A stretch of DNA of 12,189 bases from positions 1 through 12,189 of the forward strand of contig CAMYIQ010000234.1 in the NCBI GenBank assembly GCA_947258465.1, in the 5' to 3' direction. Position 1 is the stretch's first letter; each line of letters opens with the position of its first letter. A program made the position numbers and the translations under genes. This DNA comes from an uncultured Erythrobacter sp. (GTDB lineage Bacteria > Pseudomonadota > Alphaproteobacteria > Sphingomonadales > Sphingomonadaceae). The notes under the pieces were generated by a model. That model was not told where the DNA came from. It saw nothing but the letters and a program-made list of their open reading frames with translations, and did not search any database. Shown piece after piece: positions 6,425 to 12,189 of this stretch.

Positions 6425-6463
6425 ATGTTTGCAGCGATTGCGCCGCCTCGATTGGCGGGCTAA
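6425..6463 (+). CDS. Possible 12-codon upstream ORF before the ThDP enzyme
   Basis: ATG at 6425 opens MFAAIAPPRLAG and ends at TAA 6461-6463, 11 bases before the enzyme's ATG and in another frame. GAGAGAA (6411-6417) is a fair Shine-Dalgarno, better than anything before the enzyme itself. A hairpin (GGCGG 6454-6458, loop GCTAA, CCGCC 6464-6468) spans its stop codon. It is not rich in Ile, Val or Leu, so a classic branched-chain attenuator is unlikely. It may be chance or a translational coupling leader. Confidence 0.25.
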   Translation: MFAAIAPPRLAG

Positions 6464-6474
6464 CCGCCGCTGTC

Positions 6475-8142
6475 ATGACAGCGCCCGACACACCGCAAGC
6501 CGCCCAGCTCCTGATCGATTGCCTGACCGAGCAGGGCTGCGATCGCATCTTCACCGTTCCGGGAGAGAGCTTCCTGCAAGTGCTCGACGGGCTCGGTCGG
6601 CAGGATGCGATCGATGTGGTCACCTGCCGGCAGGAAGGCGGCGTCGCGTTCATGGCCTGCGCCGACGGGGCAATGACGGGTCGGCCCGGTGTGGCTTTCG
6701 TAACCCGCGGGCCGGGCGCGACGAATGCCAGCATCGGTGTCCATGTGGCGATGCAGGATTCGCAGCCGATGATTTTGTTCGTCGGCGACGTGGATAGCGA
6801 AATGCGCGATCGCGAAGGGTTTCAGGAAGTCGACTTCCGCGCCTTTTTCGGGCCGATCGCCAAATGGGCGGCACGGATCGACAGCGCAGACCGCATCCCC
6901 GAATATGTCGCCCGCGCCTATGCCACCGCAATTTCCGGTCGCCCGGGACCGGTAGTGCTCGCTCTTCCCGAAGACATGTTGAGCCGCGATACCGATAGCA
7001 AGCCGCGCCCGCGCGTCGCACGGCCCGCGCAAGCTCCCTGCCCGGATGCGATGCAAGCGATGATGGCGCTGATCGCCGATGCCGCTTCACCCGTCGCCAT
7101 CATCGGCGGCGCGGGCTGGAACGCCAAGGCACGCGAAAACTTCCAGCTCTTCGCCGAGCGTCTCGGCATCCCCGTCGCAACGGCCTTCCGGCGGCAGGAC
7201 GCGATTTCGCCCTCGAGCCCGGTCTATGCCGGCAATCTCGGCTATGGTCCCAATCCCAGGCTCGTCGAGCGGGTGAAAAGCGCCGATCTCATCCTCGCCA
7301 TCGGCGCACGGCTCGGCGAGGCAACGACCGACGGCTACACGGTACCGCCGCTCACCGCACCGGATCGCAAGCTGGTCCATGTCCACCCCGATGCGAACGA
7401 GCCGAACAGCGTGTACCCGGCCGATCTGGCAATCTGCGCGAGTATGGACGAATTCGCTGAAAGCGCGGCGCTGTGGTACGAAGACGACACGATCGACTTC
7501 GATGCGGGCCGCGAAGCGCATGCCGAGTGGGAAGCCTGGGCAACAGCGCATCCGAACGACCACGCGCTCGACATGGGCCAGGCCGTGCAGTTCATGCGCG
7601 ACACGCTGCCGGCCGATACAATCATCTGCAACGGAGCGGGCAATTTCTCGGGCTGGTGGCATCGCTACTGGCGCTACGGAGGCTTTCCGACGCAGTTGGC
7701 GCCGACATGTGGCGCGATGGGCTATGGTGTCCCCGCTGCCGTATCGGCTGCGCTCCGCTTCCCCCAGCGCACGGTGGTAGCCGTGGCGGGCGACGGCGAT
7801 TTCCTGATGAACGGGCAGGAACTGGCCACCGCCGCCCAGCATGGCGCGAACGTGATCGTCATCGTTGTCGATAATTCCGCCTACGGCACCATCCGCATGC
7901 ATCAGGAACGCGAATTTCCGGGCGAGGAGCGAATTAGCGCCACCCGTCTCGCCAATCCCGACTTTGCAGCCTTGGCGGACGCTTTCGGTGGTTGGTCCGC
8001 GCGCGCGGCGACGACTCAGGAATTCAAGAATGCGCTGGTCGATGCGCAGGGGCGCGGTGGGTTGCGACTAATCCATTGCACGATCGATATCGAACAGCTC
8101 GCCGCCAGCGGCGCGAGTGTCAGCGGATTGCGCGGCCGCTAG
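6475..8142 (+). CDS. ThDP-dependent enzyme, acetolactate-synthase-like
   Basis: A 555-residue enzyme of the acetohydroxyacid synthase/pyruvate oxidase family, which uses thiamine diphosphate and Mg2+ for 2-oxoacid chemistry. The N-terminal Pyr domain has the catalytic Glu54 in CRQEGGVAFMA. A central FAD/NAD-like domain lies at about 190-340. The C-terminal PP domain has GDGDFLMNGQELATAAQ (439-455) with Asn467 in VVDNSAYGTI, the ThDP/Mg motif. The frame is open upstream to a TTG at 6409, but the ATG at 6475 gives the expected N-terminus (MTAPDTPQAAQLLIDCLTEQG), although without a clear ribosome binding site. There is no ilvN-type regulatory subunit or ilvC beside it, so it is probably not the biosynthetic IlvB. 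Substrate is not assigned; alternatives are a glyoxylate carboligase, oxalyl-CoA-like or sulfoacetaldehyde-like branch, none of which I can support specifically. Family call is firm. Confidence 0.9.
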   Translation: MTAPDTPQAAQLLIDCLTEQGCDRIFTVPGESFLQVLDGLGRQDAIDVVTCRQEGGVAFMACADGAMTGRPGVAFVTRGPGATNASIGVHVAMQDSQPMILFVGDVDSEMRDREGFQEVDFRAFFGPIAKWAARIDSADRIPEYVARAYATAISGRPGPVVLALPEDMLSRDTDSKPRPRVARPAQAPCPDAMQAMMALIADAASPVAIIGGAGWNAKARENFQLFAERLGIPVATAFRRQDAISPSSPVYAGNLGYGPNPRLVERVKSADLILAIGARLGEATTDGYTVPPLTAPDRKLVHVHPDANEPNSVYPADLAICASMDEFAESAALWYEDDTIDFDAGREAHAEWEAWATAHPNDHALDMGQAVQFMRDTLPADTIICNGAGNFSGWWHRYWRYGGFPTQLAPTCGAMGYGVPAAVSAALRFPQRTVVAVAGDGDFLMNGQELATAAQHGANVIVIVVDNSAYGTIRMHQEREFPGEERISATRLANPDFAALADAFGGWSARAATTQEFKNALVDAQGRGGLRLIHCTIDIEQLAASGASVSGLRGR

Positions 8143-8147
8143 GTCAA

Positions 8148-8184
8148 GCGGCGGAACCTCGCCGCGAAGGGAGCTGCGCTTTTT
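8148..8184 (+). terminator. Candidate terminator after the ThDP enzyme
   Basis: GCGGCG (8148-8153), loop GAACCT, CGCCGC (8160-8165) forms a perfect 6-bp stem six bases past the stop codon. A T-run follows only after a further 14 or so bases (about 8180-8184). The distance is long for a classic intrinsic terminator, so this is tentative. It lies in the 76-base gap between convergent genes. Confidence 0.35.
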
Positions 8185-8218
8185 ACAAGTGCCCGCCCCC
8201 TTCTTTAGGCTGGCTCTG

Positions 8219-8626
8219 TCAGATGCCTGCCATGGCGCAGATCACCGACCATTCATCGGGCTTGATCTCGGCGACCGAGAGGCGTGACAGCTTGACCAGT
8301 TCGCAATCCGCCAGCTTGGGTTCGGCCTTGATTTGCTTGAGCGTGACCGGGTGCGGCAGCTTGGTCTTGGGCTTGACCTTGACCGCCGCCCACTTGCCTT
8401 CCGGATCGGTAGGATCGGTTATGCCTGCGACACTGACTTCGCAGATACCGACGATTTCGAGGCCTTCGCGCGAATGGTAGAAGAATGCCTGATCGCCCAC
8501 CTCCATCGCAGCGAGGTTGTTTTTGGCGCGGTGATTGCGCACTCCGTCCCAAGTCCCCTCCTTTTCGGCGACGAGATCGTCCCAGCTATATTTGAAGGGT
8601 TCGGATTTCATCAGCCAATAGCGCAT
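8219..8626 (-). CDS. EVE domain protein (THYN1-like, PUA-superfamily fold)
   Basis: A 135-residue single-domain protein. MRYWLMKSEPFKYSWDDL at the N-terminus, TWDGVRNHRAKNNL (about 25-38), VGDQAFFYHSREGLEIVGICEV (about 43-64) and a C-terminal LSRLSVAEIKPDEW are the classic EVE/thymocyte nuclear protein 1 signature, at full family length. EVE domains share a fold with YTH and PUA domains and are thought to recognise modified bases in DNA or RNA; the physiological role of the bacterial stand-alone form is unclear. The ATG at 8624-8626 gives the expected MRYWL start; AAGGAG lies about 13 bases upstream, rather far. It converges on the ThDP enzyme and is divergent from the GGDEF-EAL gene. Confidence 0.92.
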   Translation of the reverse strand: MRYWLMKSEPFKYSWDDLVAEKEGTWDGVRNHRAKNNLAAMEVGDQAFFYHSREGLEIVGICEVSVAGITDPTDPEGKWAAVKVKPKTKLPHPVTLKQIKAEPKLADCELVKLSRLSVAEIKPDEWSVICAMAGI

Positions 8627-8661
8627 CGGGAAAGCTGCTCCTTCGGTTTCGGTTCGGTAAC

Positions 8662-8762
8662 GGCGCGGGTAACGCGCCCTGCGCCCGATGGCCAGACCGC
8701 GTAACCGGCCCCCCCGCGAAAAACACCCGATTAACGGCTTTTTAGGCGATAAGGCCTATCGC
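8662..8762. promoter_or_regulatory. Inverted repeats and a near-consensus CtrA-type site upstream of the GGDEF-EAL gene
   Basis: The 187-base divergent gap holds three notable elements. GGCGCG (8662-8667), GGTAA, CGCGCC (8673-8678) is a perfect inverted repeat. TTAA (8731-8734), seven bases, then TTAG (8742-8745) is one mismatch from the CtrA full site. GCGATA (8746-8751), AGGCC, TATCGC (8757-8762) is another perfect inverted repeat directly beside it. These could be an operator and hairpin controlling the c-di-GMP gene or the EVE gene. Seen in sequence; function inferred. Confidence 0.4.
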
Positions 8763-8798
8763 TTTCGGCGTGACATGGTCCCACGGGGCGGTTTGGTC

Positions 8799-8806
8799 GG
8801 GAGGAG
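8799..8806 (+). promoter_or_regulatory. Strong Shine-Dalgarno deciding the GGDEF-EAL start
   Basis: GGGAGGAG, ending seven bases before the ATG at 8814, is the clearest ribosome binding site in the window. It decides against in-frame upstream ATGs at 8688 and 8775. Confidence 0.75.
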
Positions 8807-8813
8807 CGCAAAT

Positions 8814-10484
8814 ATGGCCAGTAATGGACCCGCCGGAAGGGGCAAAGCCACCGCTCGCCACGATCACGACCTCGTTACGCTGGGAATCGCGTTCGCGGCC
8901 ATAATCCTCTTCGTGGGCACGGCGGGGATAGTCGTGCCAAACCTCGTCAAAGCGTGGAACGGTCAGGCCGCTTCGCTCGATGTGGCACTAAGCAATGCTC
9001 TTCTGCTGAACATCGCGCTGATTTTGCTGGGCTGGCATCGCTACAAGGCGTTGACCGAAGAACTGCGAACCCGGCGCGTATCCGAAGAGGAAGCGCGGCG
9101 CCTTGCCGAGATCGACCATTTGACGGGCTGCCACAACCGGCGCAGCTTCACCGCAGTATTGGCCGATCTTCTCGTCGGTCTGGAACGCCGCGAACGGGCG
9201 CTCGCCGCGATCGCTATCGATCTCGACAACTTCAAGCAGGTTAACGACCTTCACGGCCACCAGGCCGGTGACGAAGTGCTGCGAAACACGGCTGCACGGA
9301 TCCAGCGGATACTCCCGGAAGGCGGCGTGCTGGCACGGTTGGGCGGCGACGAATTCGTGTGCGTCGTTCCCTATCATCCGCAAGTACCGAACCGCATCGA
9401 CCAGCTTGCCACGCGGATGATCCAGCATGTCGCGCGCCCGGTCGAAAGCGGGGAAGCGACGATCGACGTAACGATGTCGCTTGGACTGGCATCCAGTATG
9501 CAGCTCGATAACGTGCGCGAAGGGACTTCGTCGGCGCAGGACCTGATGCACAAAGCCGACATCGCCATGTATCACGCCAAGAAGCAGGGCAAGAACCGCT
9601 TCTATTGGTTCGAACCGTCGATGGAAAACGAGCTCCGTTTCCGCAACGAGCTCGAGGCGGGCATCCGCCGGGGCATCGCGAATGGCGAATTCCGCCCCTA
9701 TTACGAACAGCAGATCGATCTGGAGACCGGCGAACTGGTCGGGTTCGAAATGCTGGCACGATGGGAATCGCCCGAAATGGGCGTGGTCGGCCCCGACATC
9801 TTCATCCCGATCGCCGAAGAGATCGGCGTCATCGGCGAGATGAGCGAAGCGCTCATCGCACGGGCTTTCGAAGATGCCCTGTCGTGGGATCCCAAGCTGA
9901 CCCTATCGGTCAACATCTCTCCCGTGCAGATGCGCGATCCCTGGTTCGCCCAGAAGCTGCTCAAGCTGCTCGTCGGCCACAATTTCCCGCCCAACCGGCT
10001 GGACATCGAGATTACCGAAAGCTGCCTGCACGAAAATGTCGGCATGGTCCGTTCGATGATCAGCAGCCTGCGCAACCAGGGTGTCGGCGTGAGCCTGGAC
10101 GATTTCGGCACCGGCTATTCGAGCTTGGCCCAATTGCGCAGCCTGCCATTCGACCGCCTCAAGATCGACCGCGCCTTCATTTCCGAACTCAAAGACCAAG
10201 AGCACGGCGCCAAACTGATCGATGCGATCCTGACCATGAGCGACGGGCTCAAACTGCCCGTTACCGCCGAGGGGATCGAGGACGAAGTGGTTCTCGAGGC
10301 GCTCAAGCGCATGGGCAAGATGAAGGGCCAAGGCTATCACTATGGACGGCCCGAGCCGTCCGAACAGGTCATCGAAAGGCTGCGGGCCAAGAACCTTCTG
10401 GCCGAGGACGGACTCGACAATGTCACGAAGGTCGATTTCACCTCTCGCGAAGCGCGACGCGGCGGCGGCAAGCTGGTGGGCTGA
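8814..10484 (+). CDS. Membrane-bound GGDEF-EAL protein (diguanylate cyclase/phosphodiesterase)
   Basis: A 556-residue protein for cyclic di-GMP turnover at the inner membrane. Two hydrophobic segments (about 20-43 and 57-74) are followed by a short, probably helical linker (TEELRTRRVSEEEARRLAE) and a GGDEF domain (about 98-265). That domain has DHLTGCHNRR, DLDNFKQVND and an intact GGDEF at 177-181. No RxxD inhibitory site lies five residues before GGDEF. The EAL domain (about 275-525) has E312-M-L in the EAL position, Asn367 (VNIS), Glu399 and Glu402 (EITES), Asp429-Asp430 (DDFGTGYSS), Lys450 (LKIDR), Glu486 (AEGIE) and Gln506 (GQGYHYGRP). All expected phosphodiesterase ligands are therefore present. 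No separate sensor domain (PAS, GAF, CHASE) is seen. The start follows the strong ribosome binding site. Which activity dominates cannot be read from sequence. Confidence 0.95.
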   Translation: MASNGPAGRGKATARHDHDLVTLGIAFAAIILFVGTAGIVVPNLVKAWNGQAASLDVALSNALLLNIALILLGWHRYKALTEELRTRRVSEEEARRLAEIDHLTGCHNRRSFTAVLADLLVGLERRERALAAIAIDLDNFKQVNDLHGHQAGDEVLRNTAARIQRILPEGGVLARLGGDEFVCVVPYHPQVPNRIDQLATRMIQHVARPVESGEATIDVTMSLGLASSMQLDNVREGTSSAQDLMHKADIAMYHAKKQGKNRFYWFEPSMENELRFRNELEAGIRRGIANGEFRPYYEQQIDLETGELVGFEMLARWESPEMGVVGPDIFIPIAEEIGVIGEMSEALIARAFEDALSWDPKLTLSVNISPVQMRDPWFAQKLLKLLVGHNFPPNRLDIEITESCLHENVGMVRSMISSLRNQGVGVSLDDFGTGYSSLAQLRSLPFDRLKIDRAFISELKDQEHGAKLIDAILTMSDGLKLPVTAEGIEDEVVLEALKRMGKMKGQGYHYGRPEPSEQVIERLRAKNLLAEDGLDNVTKVDFTSREARRGGGKLVG

Positions 10485-10532
10485 CGCATACACTGGACGC
10501 TGTGGCGCCAAGTGCATAGATGCAGCGGCGCA

Positions 10533-11342
10533 ATGCGCGTCGATTTCACAAAAATGCATGGGTTGGGCAACGACTTCGTCGTGCTCGATGCCCGGGTGCG
10601 CCCCGTTCCCGCTATCGATACGGCGGTAGCGCGCGCCCTCGCCGACCGGCGCACCGGGATCGGCTGCGACCAACTGATCCTGCTCGAGCCGAGCGATGCG
10701 GCCGATTTCCGGATGCGGATATTCAATCATGACGGCGGCGAGGTGGAGGCATGCGGCAATGCCAGCCGCGCCGCCGCACTGCTCCACGGATCTGCTGCGA
10801 GCGTGGAAACGTCCGGCGGGTTGATCCATGTCGAACCGGCAGATGGGGGTGCGAGCGTGGATATGGGCAAACCGCGCTTCGACTGGGAAGCGATCCCCCT
10901 TGCCTATGGGATGGACACAGCGGTCATGCCGGTCGGCTGGGAAGGCCTGGACCGGCCCGGCGCGGTCAATGTCGGCAATCCGCATGTGATCTTCTTCGTC
11001 GAAAACACCGATGCGGTTCCGCTCGACGTGATCGGGCCACAGATCGAAACCGATCCGCTGTTCCCGCAGCGCATCAACGTCAACGTCGCCACTATCGAGA
11101 ACCGCGGGCATATCCGCCTGCGGGTATGGGAACGCGGTGCCGGTCTCACACGCGCATGCGGAACCGGCGCCTGCGCAACCGCAGTCCACGCCATGCGCCG
11201 CGGCCTGGTCGAGCGTGAGGTGACGGTCACCCTGCCCGGCGGCGATCTGGTCATTGGATGGGACGATAGCGAGCGCATCCGCATGACCGGGCCGGCCAAT
11301 GAAAGCTATCGCGGCAGTTTCGAGTGGAACGATTTCGCATGA
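10533..11342 (+). CDS. dapF: Diaminopimelate epimerase
   Basis: Cytosolic, cofactor-independent racemase that turns LL-diaminopimelate into the meso form, used for lysine and peptidoglycan. It has 269 residues, the normal length. Both catalytic cysteines are in their motifs: Cys74 in EVEACGNASRAA and Cys209 in ERGAGLTRACGTGACATAV. MHGLGNDFVVLD near the N-terminus and GNPHVIFFV are further family signatures. I choose the ATG at 10533 (MRVDFTKMHGLGNDF), the usual DapF beginning, over an in-frame GTG 21 bases upstream; neither has a strong ribosome binding site. It starts 48 bases after the GGDEF-EAL gene and overlaps mtaB by four bases (ATGA), so at least dapF-mtaB is an operon. Confidence 0.97.
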   Translation: MRVDFTKMHGLGNDFVVLDARVRPVPAIDTAVARALADRRTGIGCDQLILLEPSDAADFRMRIFNHDGGEVEACGNASRAAALLHGSAASVETSGGLIHVEPADGGASVDMGKPRFDWEAIPLAYGMDTAVMPVGWEGLDRPGAVNVGNPHVIFFVENTDAVPLDVIGPQIETDPLFPQRINVNVATIENRGHIRLRVWERGAGLTRACGTGACATAVHAMRRGLVEREVTVTLPGGDLVIGWDDSERIRMTGPANESYRGSFEWNDFA

Positions 11343-12189
11343 GCGAGGCGCAGGTCATTTCGCTCGGCTGTCGGTTGAATATTTCCGAAAGCGAGCAGAT
11401 CCGCGCAATGGTTTCGGCGGAACGCGATCTCGTGGTCGTCAATAGCTGTGCGGTTACCAGTGAAGCCGTGCGCCAGACTCGCCAGGCGATCCGGCGCGCC
11501 CGGCGCGCGAATCCCGATGCGCGATTGCTTGTCACGGGCTGTGCCGCCGAAATCGAACGCGGCCAAATCGCCGCCATGCCGGAAGTCGACGGCCTCGTCG
11601 CCAACACGGCCAAGCTCGATCCGCGCGCGTGGAACGTCCCTTCCGAAGCGCCCCCTGCCCCGCAGGACCGCACCCGCGCCTTTATCGCGGTGCAGAATGG
11701 CTGCGATCATGCCTGCACCTTCTGCGTCATCCCCCAAGGACGCGGGCCGAGCCGTTCGCTTTCGATTGCGCAGGTGCTCGCCGAAGTGGAACGCCATCTC
11801 GACTTTGGCGCGCGCGAAGTGGTGCTGACCGGCGTCGATGTAACGTCATGGGGCCACGATCTGCCCGGCACCCCTCCGCTTGGCGACCTGGTGCGCGCCG
11901 TGCTCGACACCTTCCCGCAACTTGAACGGTTGCGGATGTCTTCGCTCGACGGGATCGAAATCGATCCGCTCTTGTTCGAACTGTTCGCTTACGAACAGCG
12001 GCTGATGCCGCACCTTCACCTTTCGCTACAGCATGGGCACGACCTGATCCTGAAGCGGATGAAACGCCGACATCTTCGCGGCGATGCGGTGGATCTGATT
12101 GCCCGGCTGAGGGAGCTTCGCCGCGATCTCGCCGTGGGGGCGGACCTGATTGCGGGCTTCCCGACCGAAACCGACGCGCATCACGCGGC
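11339..12189 (+). CDS. mtaB: tRNA t6A37 methylthiotransferase MtaB (runs off right edge)
   Basis: Radical SAM enzyme that adds a methylthio group to N6-threonylcarbamoyladenosine at position 37 of ANN-decoding tRNAs. About 283 residues are visible. The N-terminal MTTase domain has three cluster cysteines, Cys11 (SLGCRLN), Cys37 (NSCAVT) and Cys68 (TGCAAE). The radical SAM domain has the C-x3-C-x2-C motif at Cys122, Cys126 and Cys129 (NGCDHACTFCVIP), followed by GRGPSRS. SLGCRLN with NSCAVT favours MtaB over MiaB or RimO. The C-terminal end of the radical SAM domain and any TRAM domain lie past position 12189. The ATG at 11339 overlaps the dapF stop (ATGA), which implies translational coupling. 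Confidence 0.93.
   Translation, partial: MSEAQVISLGCRLNISESEQIRAMVSAERDLVVVNSCAVTSEAVRQTRQAIRRARRANPDARLLVTGCAAEIERGQIAAMPEVDGLVANTAKLDPRAWNVPSEAPPAPQDRTRAFIAVQNGCDHACTFCVIPQGRGPSRSLSIAQVLAEVERHLDFGAREVVLTGVDVTSWGHDLPGTPPLGDLVRAVLDTFPQLERLRMSSLDGIEIDPLLFELFAYEQRLMPHLHLSLQHGHDLILKRMKRRHLRGDAVDLIARLRELRRDLAVGADLIAGFPTETDAHHA

Noticed and set aside
5170..6426. Long 418-codon open frame on the minus strand
   Set aside because: Antisense to the well-supported transporter; its residues are His/Arg/Asp-rich low-complexity typical of antisense frames in GC-rich DNA.
6409..6474. TTG start adding 22 residues to the ThDP enzyme
   Set aside because: Rare start codon and an extension unlike the family N-terminus; the stretch looks like leader DNA with a half-site and hairpin.
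8642..8658. Tandem TTCGGT copies upstream of the EVE gene
   Set aside because: Only two to three short imperfect copies; too little to call a functional repeat.
8688..8813. N-terminal 42-residue extension of the GGDEF-EAL protein
   Set aside because: The ATG at 8814 has the strong GGGAGGAG ribosome binding site seven bases upstream; the extension crosses the inverted repeat and CtrA-like site.
9903..11189. 428-codon minus-strand frame across the EAL domain and dapF
   Set aside because: Antisense shadow of two genes with complete catalytic motifs.
1..12189. Defence, phage, CRISPR or mobile element content
   Set aside because: No transposase, integrase, repeat array, terminal repeats or composition shift seen; all confident genes are chromosomal core or conserved accessory families.

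Overview
The window is a GC-rich, gene-dense stretch of an alphaproteobacterial chromosome. Gene content and protein style suggest Sphingomonadales, perhaps an Erythrobacter-like marine genus; this is inferred from reading, not from a search. Supporting signs are an AspRS of the apparently non-discriminating type, a full CtrA-type TTAA-N7-TTAACCAT site, GANTC sites in several intergenic gaps, and an adjacent dapF-mtaB pair. I see no mobile element, CRISPR array, rRNA, tRNA or phage gene. The layout is ordinary core chromosome with a few poorly characterised genes inserted.

Left part (1-1980): the N-terminal two thirds of aspS lies on the minus strand, running off the left edge. A plausible TTGACA-type promoter precedes it. 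Upstream of it, also on the minus strand, is a JmjC/cupin-like Fe(II)/2-oxoglutarate oxygenase of unknown substrate. A gap with two neat hairpins separates this gene from the divergent rnd.

Middle left (1981-4689): rnd (RNase D) and oxyR (peroxide-sensing LysR regulator with both redox cysteines) overlap by four bases on the plus strand. They converge on pgsA (phosphatidylglycerophosphate synthase, minus strand) across a GC-rich hairpin.

Middle (4690-8142): an LplT-like lysophospholipid transporter of the MFS runs divergently from pgsA, so phospholipid synthesis and probable lysophospholipid recycling sit side by side. Next come a small one-helix protein on the minus strand, a full CtrA-type site, and an orphan acetolactate-synthase-like ThDP enzyme preceded by a 12-codon upstream ORF and a hairpin.

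Right part (8143-12189): an EVE-domain protein (minus strand) is divergent from a membrane GGDEF-EAL protein whose GGDEF motif and EAL catalytic residues look intact. Their shared gap holds a near-consensus CtrA-type site and two perfect inverted repeats. Downstream are dapF (diaminopimelate epimerase) and, overlapping it by ATGA, mtaB (tRNA ct6A/t6A37 methylthiotransferase), which runs off the right edge.

No clearly new multi-gene system is visible. The most interesting signals are the CtrA-type sites beside the small membrane protein, the ThDP enzyme and the c-di-GMP gene, and the functionally unassigned JmjC-like oxygenase and ThDP enzyme.
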